Below are positions 52,065-60,601 of a DNA stretch of 64,000 bases, one piece after another (the first letter of the stretch is position 1; each line of letters starts with the position of its first letter). A program made the position numbers and the translations under genes. The stretch is from Vibrio campbellii CAIM 519 = NBRC 15631 = ATCC 25920 (lineage in GTDB: Bacteria > Pseudomonadota > Gammaproteobacteria > Enterobacterales > Vibrionaceae): positions 1 through 64,000 of the forward strand of contig NZ_CP015864.1 in NCBI RefSeq assembly GCF_002163755.1, written 5' to 3'. The notes beneath the pieces were generated by a model that was not told where the DNA came from, made no database searches, and worked only from the letters and a program-made list of their open reading frames with translations.

Positions 52065-52757
52065 TTACAAGGTACATTCGTGTAGTGATTGTTCGTCTTG
52101 TGTGATCAGAACTTTAGTCTTAGCCGGTAGCGATCTCACAAGCTCTGATTGTCTAAGTAGTACCAACTTTTCTTGAAGGTTTTCAGTGTTTAGCATCGCG
52201 TTAAATTGATATTTGCCTTTATTTTGAATGCGTAACTCGCCGCTTTCGCACTGGAAGGACACGTCTTGTTTTATCTCGCCACGTTGTGCATATACAGGGA
52301 TATAGCTGTTCACTCTGAAGTCGAGATTAAAAGAGGGGCCCGTGCTTTGGGAGTCTGTGGTTTGGCCTTGGGCCAACGTGATCGGAGAGAACCACAAATA
52401 CGCTCTATATTCACCATTGTCTTTATCTGCTGGTAAGGCGCTAAATCTCAAGCGAATGGTGCGTCGTTGGTTTGGCTTTAATTCACGAATGACAGGTGGA
52501 GAGACTTTAATCCACTCCGCAATATCTTCTGTTTGCGCGATGTTTTTATCGGTGCGGGTGACGCCTCTCAAAGTGATAGGGCGATAAACCGGTTTGATTT
52601 CAAGTCGAATGGGCTTGTCCGAGCTGTTTTCAACGATAATCTTCTCGGTCACTGACTGATCTGCATTCAGCACCAAGCGGGTCGGAGCAATCAACAGTTG
52701 CGCATGAATAGGTAGCGAGATGATCACTGTTGTCAGCAGTAGAATTAGGTGCTTCAT
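52065..52757 (-). CDS. Periplasmic pilus chaperone (PapD-like)
   Basis: 230 residues with signal peptide ending IHAQ. The first Ig domain has LLIAPTRLVLNADQSVTEKI, VENSSDKPIRLEI and VSPPVIRELKPNQRRTIRL. The last provides the conserved arginine and the G1 strand for donor-strand complementation, followed by GEYRAYLWFSPI. It should fold and deliver the DUF4402 subunits to the usher. Its ATG overlaps the stop of the preceding subunit gene by four bases. Confidence 0.88.
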   Translation of the reverse strand: MKHLILLLTTVIISLPIHAQLLIAPTRLVLNADQSVTEKIIVENSSDKPIRLEIKPVYRPITLRGVTRTDKNIAQTEDIAEWIKVSPPVIRELKPNQRRTIRLRFSALPADKDNGEYRAYLWFSPITLAQGQTTDSQSTGPSFNLDFRVNSYIPVYAQRGEIKQDVSFQCESGELRIQNKGKYQFNAMLNTENLQEKLVLLRQSELVRSLPAKTKVLITQDEQSLHECTL

Positions 52758-53188
52758 CGATAATTAACCTCAAAAGGAATGGTGCCAGAGTAGTTGCCAG
52801 CTGGAATTTTGGCGCCTATCCGAATCTTTGCGCCGATACATAACAATTTGCTTCTTCCATTGCTGTTTATTTTTGTGCGCCCGCGTTTAGATAAACCACA
52901 CCCATAAAAAATTCGACGTATCTTAATTTTTCGAGATGTCTTGTCATGATTAAGATATTGGTTATTAGGTACGGTGACGGTAATTTTTTTCCCTGGTTCA
53001 CCTTCAACATAAAAACGGACAACATACAGTTGATTGTGGGCAGGGCTAGAAACCGCATTTTGTCCTCGTCCAGATAAATATGTTCCTGGAAAAGAGATAC
53101 CCATATTTTCTGGTACGATCGTCAATGCCAAGCAACTTTGGTGGGTAAATAAAAATAACCATAAATAAAAAGCGACTTTTAATGGCAT
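52754..53188 (-). CDS. Minor DUF4402-like pilus subunit
   Basis: 144 residues with signal peptide. The C-terminal IPAGNYSGTIPFEVNYR is the typical last strand of DUF4402 pilins, matching LVAGTYSASVPVDVTYQ of the major subunit. It is more basic and has two extra cysteines (YGCGLSK and LLCIGAK), likely a disulfide. This suggests a tip or adaptor subunit. It sits between major pilin and chaperone. Confidence 0.75.
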   Translation of the reverse strand: MPLKVAFYLWLFLFTHQSCLALTIVPENMGISFPGTYLSGRGQNAVSSPAHNQLYVVRFYVEGEPGKKITVTVPNNQYLNHDKTSRKIKIRRIFYGCGLSKRGRTKINSNGRSKLLCIGAKIRIGAKIPAGNYSGTIPFEVNYR

Positions 53189-53254
53189 AAAATTCTTATA
53201 CTAATAATGGCGACAATATGTTATTGCCGCCATTTCATTAAACGATACTATTGA

Positions 53255-53689
53255 TTACTGGTAAGTAACATCAACTGGAACGCTTGCAGAGTACGTACCA
53301 GCAACAAGTGTCGCTGTTGATACTTCTGCTGTACCGCCAATTTTAAGCTCTGCTGTACCGCCTGTTAGCGTCAGTGTAGGAGAGAAATCAAAGGTCGCTG
53401 CAACGTTGTTTGCACCATTTACAAGGTTAGTACCAGCGATAGCAACATCAACGACTTCACCAGCACCGCCGTCGATAGTGAAGGTCGCAGCGCCAGCGTC
53501 GCCTTGAGCAATCACAATATCTGTCGTACGGTCTGAAGTGATAATACCGAAGTCAAGATTCGACGTTCTGGTCATAGTGATCGCTTGTTTTACTTCTAGA
53601 GTCGCGTCAAAAGTATCGCTCACGGCAAAAGCGTTCATTGATGAAAAGGTGAGAGCAGATAGCGCAGTAATTTTAACAAATGTATTCAT
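53255..53689 (-). CDS. Major DUF4402 pilin
   Basis: 144 residues with signal peptide (SSMNAFA). The mature domain has FDATLEVKQAITMTRTSNLD, FGII and a glycine/alanine/threonine-rich beta pattern ending GTYSASVPVDVTYQ, as in DUF4402 subunits. First gene of the operon, so probably the most expressed. It should polymerise by donor-strand exchange with help of the chaperone and usher downstream. Confidence 0.82.
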   Translation of the reverse strand: MNTFVKITALSALTFSSMNAFAVSDTFDATLEVKQAITMTRTSNLDFGIITSDRTTDIVIAQGDAGAATFTIDGGAGEVVDVAIAGTNLVNGANNVAATFDFSPTLTLTGGTAELKIGGTAEVSTATLVAGTYSASVPVDVTYQ

Positions 53690-54198
53690 TTATTTACCTG
53701 TTATGTTTTAGTGTGAGTAAAAATATCTTATGTTTATGGCAAATAACATGGGGGGTGGAATATTCACCATTTAAATAAGATACATATAAAGAATCATTTG
53801 TAAAAATTTTCCCACCATTAAGTTATAGATATATTAATAAGTTGAACAGTGGTCACAGAAGTTATTAGTGGTTGCTAATTAACCTAACCTATATTGGATT
53901 TTGATTATTTCTTATGAAGAAAACTTATAAACATTTAATCACTTGGTTGCATAAGGGTCCTTTATTTCGGATTTTAATATTCAATCTTTTAATTAATAGA
54001 TGTTTATTTTGTTTTCCTTCAGCTAGAATTAAAAATGAAAGAGTTTTTTATGTTATAACATTACATTTTGTACTAATACGCCGATAGCAATACTGTAGTC
54101 GAAATATCTAAGTTCACTGTTCTAAACGCTATATTGAAAAGGTGTCAGTACCATTGCAGAGGCGATTCCCAAAAGGTAAAGGGTCTGTTGAACAAAGT
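53690..54198. promoter_or_regulatory. AT-rich region upstream of the pilus operon
   Basis: 509 bases. The pilus promoter must lie near 53700-53850. A 57-codon frame at 53914-54087 on the plus strand lacks a ribosome-binding site and is not called. No other gene seen. Confidence 0.45.
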
Positions 54199-54909
54199 TC
54201 AGCCTTGCTTAGCATGGTCTAAGAAAGCTTGTGTGATGAGTTGGAACAAGGCATCCACGCTCGGTCTTTGTTCAATGTGGTTAAATAGGGGAGTGTGGAC
54301 ATCGCCGCGAATATGATCGGAATGGTCACACAATTGATTACACAGTTTTACCGGTTCAACGATTTTCTCGACATCGGTTTCAATAAGGATACAGGCTTGA
54401 GAAAGCACAACTTGTCCGCCGCCTTTCTTTAGTAATACGCGCTGTGCAGTCCCCACCACTTTTTGTCCATCGATGTTTAGGTTGTAGTCGCCATCACAGT
54501 AGGAATTTGGCGTTGCGTGTACGTCGACATTTACACCGAGCTGTTTGAAGAAGACGGTGAGCACGGAACACAAATCAAGGTATGCTTTCTTAATGTCGTA
54601 TGGCTGATCTTCTGGCCAATGGTAAATATGTGAGAGATTAATGATCCCCGGAACTTGCGGGACTGGTGCGCCCCCTGTTTTTCTTGAGAAGAGCTTCCAG
54701 TTTGTGTCTTTGAGGCCTTGTTCAAGTTCATCCGAAATAGGCCACTTCTTTCCTGCCGGAAGAACCAGTGTTGGGCTTTTCACCTGCCATAACAATAGCA
54801 CCTGAGAGAGTTGATCCGTTTGCACGAGTTTGATCAACTCATCTTCCTTGCTGAAGACATCCTCGACTTCAATGGATTGATAACGGATCAGTTTATTTTT
54901 GGAAGCCAA
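54199..54909 (-). CDS. Lipoate-protein ligase A-like protein
   Basis: 236 residues with TTG start behind AGGGACTGAAT. The biotin/lipoate ligase fold is recognisable: SPTLVLPAGKKWP, FSRKTGGAPVPQVPGIIN and CDGDYNLNIDGQKVVGTAQR with the conserved lysine, then a C-terminal helical part. Canonical LplA has (R/K)RxSGGG where this has RKTGGAP, so substrate or reaction may differ from true LplA. Single gene. Confidence 0.78.
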   Translation of the reverse strand: MASKNKLIRYQSIEVEDVFSKEDELIKLVQTDQLSQVLLLWQVKSPTLVLPAGKKWPISDELEQGLKDTNWKLFSRKTGGAPVPQVPGIINLSHIYHWPEDQPYDIKKAYLDLCSVLTVFFKQLGVNVDVHATPNSYCDGDYNLNIDGQKVVGTAQRVLLKKGGGQVVLSQACILIETDVEKIVEPVKLCNQLCDHSDHIRGDVHTPLFNHIEQRPSVDALFQLITQAFLDHAKQG

Positions 54910-55155
54910 ATTCAGTCCCTCTTTTTCATCTACTCTTCAGTTTTACTCCAATTTGCTCACAAAATCCAATGGCGCTCTCATTTTTGTGTATTTAATAATT
55001 GTGTTTTAAAACATGAGTTTAATATAGGTTTCTGTTATTCCTTCGATGATTGAGATGGATTATATTTATTGCAACTGTGCGTATGCAATGATTGTTGTGT
55101 AATCTTTTTCTCGTACCGTTACTACTACATCTGAAAAAGAGAATATTGCTATGAA

Positions 55156-55281
55156 AAAACATGGTGGGGGAAACTCAACCCAATGCGTATCAAAGCAGCA
55201 GAGTTAGGCGCGGATACGCTTTACTTGTATCAACCGCTAGGATTCTCTAGCTCAGTGACTATGTTCGCTAACGCATACTAG
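55156..55281 (+). pseudogene. 3' remnant of a small lipoprotein-like gene
   Basis: The frame reads NPMRIKAAELGADTLYLYQP, then LGFSSSVTMFANAY and a stop. This is the C-terminal pattern of small DUF4156/RcsF-like lipoproteins (N..AA.LGAD.L......F...A.AY.C). An ATGAAAAAA stands just before it but in another frame, as if start and end were joined by an internal deletion. A strong terminator follows. Confidence 0.5.
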
Positions 55282-55296
55282 TGTAAAAACTAAAAG

Positions 55297-55324
55297 AAAA
55301 GCAGACGTGATAGTCTGCTTTTTT
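55297..55324 (+). terminator. Rho-independent terminator after the lipoprotein remnant
   Basis: A perfect ten-pair stem AAAAGCAGAC/GTCTGCTTTT (55297-55306 with 55313-55322) runs into a T-run. It supports a former gene just upstream. Confidence 0.8.
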
Positions 55325-55398
55325 GTTTTGATATTTAATGTTATCTCTATCTGACGCAGTTATCGCCTAGTGCAATTACGGCTTAATGTAGCTACTGT

Positions 55399-56427
55399 CT
55401 AATTTAGCCCTGCGGTCGCCATCGCAACAGAATCCGTAAAGGATAGGGTGAAGGCTTCATCGGTGTTAAGCACTTTTGCAGGGAACTCTAAGCTCAATTT
55501 CATCTCTGGCGCCACTTCAGATTTAATACTCGTAATGAACTTACGTGTTTCACCCGGAGAGATACTCATCTCTGTGCCGCTATCTGGGCCAAGCTCGGCA
55601 ATACCGATGGTCGTCAGTCCGTTCCCTTCGCTATCGACGAGGCTGAGTAGCGACTCCGATTTATAAATCAACTCACCTTTATCGGTCTGATACGCTCTAA
55701 AAGTATTGAAGTTCGGCTGTAATTCACCGTCAGTAGCTAGGTTAGTCACAGAGAAGGTGATGTTGGAGCCATCAAACTTCTCGACTCTTACCAGTACGTT
55801 AGCATCTTGATAGCGTGCGGCCGCCGCTGCGGCTGCCATCTCTCGCTGTCTTTCTTTCTCACGTTCTATTTCTGCCGCATGCGCTTTTTCGGCTTCAATC
55901 CGTGCTTCTGCGATTGTGTACGACTTATCAACCATGGCCAATAGAGCAGGAATAGAGTAGGCAGACAGACCTTCTAAGTGGTCAAAATCAATCTTGGCGT
56001 TGGTTGTTAGCTTGTTGGTCGAGAACTGACAATGTCCGTCGATAAGGCTTACAAACGCGACTTCAAACGTTTTTTGTAACTTGCTTACCTCTACGCCGGC
56101 TTTCTCGATGTTTTCGCGCACTTGCTGGATTTCTTCTAGTGACTTCTTCGGCAGCAAGCCGTTTGGAGAAACATCGTTAGAAACAGAGACCAGCGCTTCT
56201 GTGACGAATGGGTTGTTCTTTGCTGGAACAACGGTCGTGACTAGGTTGGATTGCGTGATGTCTTCACCCAACAGCACGGTCATTTTTTGAGACACGGCGG
56301 TTTTGTTACCTGCTAGTACGTCGCTACAGTTTGGTGAATTGCTCGCGTGTGCTACTTGCATGGCTGCGAGTGAAAGTATGGTGGACAAGCCTGTGACAAC
56401 AAGTCCTTTCGATGGTCGAATGTTCAT
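55399..56427 (-). CDS. Secreted coiled-coil protein of unknown family
   Basis: 342 residues. The signal peptide ends QVAHASNSP. Residues 30-180 are mixed (CSDVLAGNKTAVSQKMTVLL, GHCQFSTNKL with a probable disulfide), then a short charged coil (EREKERQREMAAAAAAARYQ) leads to a beta-rich C-terminal domain (DGSNITFSVTNLATDGELQP, then SPGETRKFITSI). I chose the ATG at 56427, since GAGGGG lies about 11 bases before it; the 25-codon extension has no signal-peptide logic. Periplasmic. Function unknown. Confidence 0.75.
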   Translation of the reverse strand: MNIRPSKGLVVTGLSTILSLAAMQVAHASNSPNCSDVLAGNKTAVSQKMTVLLGEDITQSNLVTTVVPAKNNPFVTEALVSVSNDVSPNGLLPKKSLEEIQQVRENIEKAGVEVSKLQKTFEVAFVSLIDGHCQFSTNKLTTNAKIDFDHLEGLSAYSIPALLAMVDKSYTIAEARIEAEKAHAAEIEREKERQREMAAAAAAARYQDANVLVRVEKFDGSNITFSVTNLATDGELQPNFNTFRAYQTDKGELIYKSESLLSLVDSEGNGLTTIGIAELGPDSGTEMSISPGETRKFITSIKSEVAPEMKLSLEFPAKVLNTDEAFTLSFTDSVAMATAGLN

Positions 56428-56863
56428 CCTGATAAACCCCTCTGTAATATGATGCGCTAAGCCGACGTGTATAAGTCCAATCACGGATTGGTGTAGCGAC
56501 ATTCAGAATGGTTGTAGTTGCGTCCTTGCGGCGTTCATCTTCACAGACTGCTTTGCTGATGGTTTCAGCGCAACTTTTGATAGTGATAAGCCCTCATGAT
56601 CAAAAGTGTTTGAATTCGCAGATGATGCGACAAGGTCGATGCCTTTTTTCTGAAAGATAGACGTAACTTTTCAAGGCTTCAAATTTGTGATCAAGGTCTC
56701 TTTTTTGCGATCGTTAGAGGATCAAGCGAAAACAGACACTTAACGTAGAGAGTTGATTTTGAGAGAAAAAAATAAATTTTTTTGGGAACTTTTTGAAACG
56801 CTGCCTTCGAGACTTAATTCGCATCTCAAAGGCAGGTATTTGGATTCTAAGGTGTAATTTATA
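56428..56863. other. Intergenic region
   Basis: 436 bases. It holds the upstream region of the secreted-protein gene and, at 56801-56835, the hairpin after the aminotransferase gene. No coding region supported. Confidence 0.5.
56801..56835 (-). terminator. Probable terminator of the aminotransferase gene
   Basis: A twelve-base stem CTGCCTTCGAGA/TCTCAAAGGCAG with one mismatch lies 28 bases past the stop. The T-tract on the minus strand is weak. Confidence 0.5.
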
Positions 56864-58012
56864 TTACAGCGCGTTCAGTACGTCGGCTAAACGAGTCACG
56901 GCAACTTTGAGCTCTTCAGGCGTTGCGTTGGTGAAGTTGAGGCGCAGCGCTGCTTTTACTTCTGATCCTTCTGGATAGAACACTGGGCTAGGTACAACAG
57001 CCACACCGTTCGCAAGCAATGATTTTGCTAGTTCAAAGGTATCGCATTCTGGAATTTCCACCCATACGAACATGCCACCATCAACAGGTTTCAATACACA
57101 ATTGCTAGGAAGCTGTTTTTCTAGCTCGGCGTACATGACATCGTAACGCGACATGTAGAGCTCACAAATGGTGCTGATGTGGGTTTCAAAGTTATCGTGT
57201 TGAAGCAGACCGTGCAACAGTGCTTGCATTGGTACGCTAGAATGCAGATCCGCACCCTGTTTGATTTTAATCAGCGGTTCTAGATAGCTGCTTTTACCCG
57301 TCACCACACCAATGCGAAGACCCGGAGAAGCGATCTTAGAGAATGAACGTAGCACGATAGAATGCTGAGGACAGAAATCGGAGACAAGCGGCAGTGCTTC
57401 ACCAGAGAAACGCAACTCACGGTAAGGCGCGTCTTCAATAAAAGCGACGTTGTATTGAATACAAAGCTCTGCGACTTTTTGACGCGTTTCTAGCGCCCAG
57501 CAAACCCCTGTTGGGTTATGGAAATCGGGTACAGCGTAGAACATCTTCGGTTTTTGTTCTGCAAAGCATTGCTCTAGCTCTTCAAGGTTTGGACCAAATT
57601 CTGTTTGAGAGACAGTCACGATGTCTGCCTGAACCAAACCAAACACCTGCATTGCACCAAGGTAGCTTGGTGCCTCCATCACGACTTTATCACCTGGGTT
57701 TACATAAGCACGTGCAATCAGATCTAGGCCTTGCTGAGAGCCTGTGGTGATCATTGCGGCGTGTGTCTCAGGCAGTTTGAAGTAGCCGTTTAGGAACTCT
57801 AACAGTGGTGCGTAGCCTGCCGTTGAGCCGTATTGAAAAACTTCAGGCATGTTTGCCAAGTTTTCTAAAGTCGGCTTCATTAAGTCGATAGGGAAGGTCT
57901 TTTCATCGGGCAAACCGCCAGCAAGCGAGATGACGTTTTTATCGCTAGCGGCAGCAAGGATCTCTCGAATGTACGATGACTTTACTTGTTGTAGTGACTG
58001 TGCGATTTCCAT
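56864..58012 (-). CDS. PLP-dependent aminotransferase (class I, MocR/LysN-like)
   Basis: 382 residues. Fold type I features are clear: VISLAGGLPDEKTFP, ITTGSQQGLDLIARAYVNPG, YAVPDFHNPTGVCW, then the PLP lysine in VLRSFSKIASPGLRIGVV and LRLNFTNATPEELK. It resembles 2-aminoadipate/LysN-type enzymes and the catalytic half of MocR regulators, but has no HTH. Substrate not predictable. It is divergent from an AraC-type regulator, with a direct repeat between them. Confidence 0.9.
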   Translation of the reverse strand: MEIAQSLQQVKSSYIREILAAASDKNVISLAGGLPDEKTFPIDLMKPTLENLANMPEVFQYGSTAGYAPLLEFLNGYFKLPETHAAMITTGSQQGLDLIARAYVNPGDKVVMEAPSYLGAMQVFGLVQADIVTVSQTEFGPNLEELEQCFAEQKPKMFYAVPDFHNPTGVCWALETRQKVAELCIQYNVAFIEDAPYRELRFSGEALPLVSDFCPQHSIVLRSFSKIASPGLRIGVVTGKSSYLEPLIKIKQGADLHSSVPMQALLHGLLQHDNFETHISTICELYMSRYDVMYAELEKQLPSNCVLKPVDGGMFVWVEIPECDTFELAKSLLANGVAVVPSPVFYPEGSEVKAALRLNFTNATPEELKVAVTRLADVLNAL

Positions 58013-58085
58013 GCGTTGTGCTTCTCGTATTTTTTTAATTTTGGTTTTAGTTGAAAGATATTATATGGGAATTGCTAAACTTGGT

Positions 58086-58121
58086 GTGTCCATTTATGCT
58101 GTTAAACATGTCCATTTATGC
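58086..58121. promoter_or_regulatory. Direct repeat operator candidate
   Basis: TGTCCATTTATGCT occurs at 58086-58099 and again at 58108-58121, a 22-base period (two helical turns) in the divergent region between the aminotransferase and AraC genes. This is a typical arrangement for AraC or MocR/GntR-type binding. Confidence 0.65.
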
Positions 58122-58143
58122 TATTTAAGTAAAACGCCCACTT

Positions 58144-59013
58144 ATGAGCCAGCAACAGGTTTCCAGAATCAATGATGTGTTGTTCTATATTCATCAAGAC
58201 ATCGGTAGAGAATTATCCGCCAAAGATCTGGCTGATGTAGCAGCGTATTCTGAGCAGCACTTCCACCGTATTTTTAAAGACGTTGTTGGGGAGTCAATTC
58301 ACCAATACGTTCGTCGCACCCGAATGGAATACGCTGCAAACCAGTTGATGTTTGATACCAAATCATCGGTATTGGAGATTGCCAATAAGTGTGGTTTCAG
58401 CTCGGTGTCTTCGTTCAGCCGTGCGTTTAAAGCCACGTTTGATATGTCTCCCGGCGCTTGGCGTAAGCACGATTTGCAAGTCGCTGAGAAGCCATACCTC
58501 AAAGACCCAGAAGTGGCGGCGGGTTACCATCGAGTCGCGAAGCGTACCTTACCGGAGCCAAAGATAGTTGAAGTGCCACAACGCTTTGCTGCTTACGTTC
58601 GTCATGAAGGCTACAACCGTTCTATTCGCAATGCTTGGTTGGTGCTAAAAGCTTGGGCGAACTCAGAGCATCGTGACTTTTCCACCCAATACGGTTTGCA
58701 TCATTCTAATCCTGCTTGGGTTGAGTTAGATAAATGCCGCTACGTTGCTTGTATGGCAATTGATAAGCCGCTTAAGTATCGTGGCGTTGTGAATCAAATG
58801 AGCATTCCGGGTGGCTTACATGCGGTATTTCGACTTACTGGGGTGTATGGTGAATTGCTGCCGCAGATCAGTATGGTATTAGAGAAATGGCTGCCCAATT
58901 CGGGCTTCAAACAACGTTCGACACCAGCCTACGTGCACTACCATAAAAACCATTTCCTCAATCATGAAGAGGCGTTCGAGTTAGATTTCTATTTACCGAT
59001 CAGCTTCTTTTAG
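58144..59013 (+). CDS. AraC-family regulator with GyrI-like effector domain
   Basis: 289 residues. The double HTH is N-terminal (LSAKDLADVAAYSEQHFHRI, then SSVLEIANKCGFSSVSSFSR and AFKATFDMSPGAW). The C-terminal half begins with EVPQRFAAYVRHEGYN and resembles the GyrI/Rob ligand-binding fold, so it should sense a small molecule. Divergent from the aminotransferase gene and probably its regulator through the direct repeat. Confidence 0.9.
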   Translation: MSQQQVSRINDVLFYIHQDIGRELSAKDLADVAAYSEQHFHRIFKDVVGESIHQYVRRTRMEYAANQLMFDTKSSVLEIANKCGFSSVSSFSRAFKATFDMSPGAWRKHDLQVAEKPYLKDPEVAAGYHRVAKRTLPEPKIVEVPQRFAAYVRHEGYNRSIRNAWLVLKAWANSEHRDFSTQYGLHHSNPAWVELDKCRYVACMAIDKPLKYRGVVNQMSIPGGLHAVFRLTGVYGELLPQISMVLEKWLPNSGFKQRSTPAYVHYHKNHFLNHEEAFELDFYLPISFF

Positions 59014-59247
59014 CGAAAAATAGCGAAGCCATAAAGTAGGCTTTTAACGGATGAGAAAAGCCCACGATCTGCTTGTTTTATAGATACGTTTGTAAATAGA
59101 TGACAAACGGATGAAGTTATAAAATGTCGGTCAAAATGTGCTCAAATCGACAATTTCCCTTTGGCTGAAATGCTATGGTGGCTTTAAGCGTTGCTTAGGA
59201 ATTAAGCAGCTTATTTAACTAAAATGTACTCAGCCAAAGAGGTCTCT

Positions 59248-59487
59248 ATGTTAGGTGAAAATCACTCATTAACTCATGAATTCCCAGAACATTTGGATAC
59301 CATCACTCAACTGACGGCAAACGACAGCGCGTTTGCTGAAAATGCAAAAAACTACAACCAGCTCGACAAAGAAATCCGCGAACTCGAATTGCAAGGAAAC
59401 CCAATCGACGACCATGAAATGAACACACTCAAACACAACAGAGCGGAGCTAAAAGACTGGCTCTCCTCAAAAATTATGAGCGCATAA
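59248..59487 (+). CDS. YdcH family (DUF465) protein
   Basis: 79 residues starting MLGENHSLTHEFPEHLDTI. The pattern (HEFPE....I..L...D..F......Y..LD..I..LE, then LK..R..LKD.L) is the helical hairpin of DUF465. I chose the ATG at 59248 because AGAGG precedes it; the eight-codon extension overlaps this site. Role unknown. Confidence 0.88.
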   Translation: MLGENHSLTHEFPEHLDTITQLTANDSAFAENAKNYNQLDKEIRELELQGNPIDDHEMNTLKHNRAELKDWLSSKIMSA

Positions 59488-59569
59488 TTTAACGGTTATG
59501 TTTCATGGATAGCGGCTCGGTGATTCGAGCCGTTCTTGTGTTTCGCCTCGATTACTTGATAGGAACGGC

Positions 59570-59653
59570 TTAACTAATTTATGGTTTAGTTAACTTACGG
59601 CTCAGCTAATTCACGGTTTAGCTAACTTAAGGCCTAGTTAACTTATAGGTAAG
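59570..59653. repeat. Short tandem repeat, about five 16-bp units
   Basis: Units end at 59589, 59605, 59621, 59637 and 59653 and follow the form YTAACTTACGGYYTAG with variation (first unit 20 bases). The array crosses the stop codon of the cupin frame at 59638. Confidence 0.75.
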
Positions 59654-60290
59654 TGACCAGTCTTCACCCAAATCACCGTTTCTTCGTCTACGAAAGGGAA
59701 ATGCTCACTCATATGAGGGCTACGCAGCCAAGTGTAAGTGGGGTATTCGCCAAACTCGTCTTTGAACTCTCCAGATAACACAAAGATCTCTTCACCACCA
59801 AAGTGGCGGTGTGGCTGAAACTTTTCGCCCTTCGGCCACTTTATTAATGCGACATGCTCGTGCCCGAACTTGTGCAGTGGCATCACTTTTAGCCCGCCAA
59901 TACCTTCTAACCACTCTGCTTGGTTCGTGTTGATGCGCACGCTCTCTAGATCATTGGGAGCAAATTGATTGAGTTTCACTAAGATAACGCAGCCTCCTTT
60001 GCTGAACGGAGCATGGTGACTGCCGGGGGGTTACGAAGGTAAGTCCCCGTTGGGTAATCACCATCTTCATCAGAAAATACGCCTTCTAGCACCAGTATTT
60101 CTTCGCCATATGGGTGAGCGTGTGTTGCGAACTGTGAATTGGGCTCATACTTGACCACGCTGGTGGTATGCCCGGACTCTTTCGCCTCTCTTTCCAATGG
60201 TTTACGCCAAACACCAGCGGCTGGGCTAGCAATCCATTCTTGTTGATGAGTTTTAATCACTAAACGTTGTGAGAAGTCCATATTGAGCAT
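59638..60290 (-). pseudogene. Two-domain cupin protein broken by a frameshift in a C-run
   Basis: Two frames, 59979-60290 and 59638-59979, are halves of one double-cupin (ChrR-like) protein of about 217 residues. The first reads to GTYLRNPP, then leaves the family pattern (AVTMLRSAKEAALS). In the other frame the expected GSHHAPFSKGGCVILVKLNQ follows and joins KLNQFAPNDLE of the second half. The switch point is six C (six G on the plus strand, 60025-60030) where seven would restore the frame. Both cupins keep their metal-type motifs (HAHPYGEEILVLEG; HRHFGGEEIFVLSG). Start at 60290 with GGAAACACAAA upstream. Mutation, phase variation or sequencing error are all possible. Confidence 0.85.
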
Positions 60291-60535
60291 TTTGTGTTTC
60301 CAGTCCTGTCTCCGTATTGATTAAGTATATGCCGTTCCACCCATGCCAGCTTTCACCCCTTCAAGCGAGTGAGTATCCCTTGTTTACCAACATCGAGCAG
60401 CCAAAGAGAGCGGGACAATGATGATCATACAGAGCTTAAAGTGTGGCGAAATCTCATTAACCTTATGATTGCTATTGATAATTTTAATAGAATCTAAATT
60501 TACAAATTGTTACATACCTCGCTTTTTTTAGGTTT

Positions 60536-60550
60536 TGTTATGCTATAACA
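60536..60550. promoter_or_regulatory. Zur-box-like operator 1
   Basis: TGTTATGCTATAACA fits the zinc-uptake repressor consensus TGTTATANTATAACA, about 52 bases before the zinc operon start. Confidence 0.7.
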
Positions 60551-60569
60551 TCTGCGAAATATTAAGTGG

Positions 60570-60584
60570 TGTTATAACATAACA
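60570..60584. promoter_or_regulatory. Zur-box-like operator 2
   Basis: TGTTATAACATAACA is a second, slightly less symmetric site 34 bases downstream of the first. Zinc-bound Zur at both would repress the operon. Confidence 0.65.
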
Positions 60585-60601
60585 AAATAAGGAAAAACGT
60601 A

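Noticed and set aside
53914..54087. 57-codon frame on the plus strand upstream of the pilus operon
   Set aside because: No ribosome-binding site, very AT-rich, and the product resembles nothing I know.
59979..60290. Reading the first cupin frame as an independent complete protein
   Set aside because: Its last 14 residues depart from the family exactly where the other frame continues it, so a frameshift explains it better.
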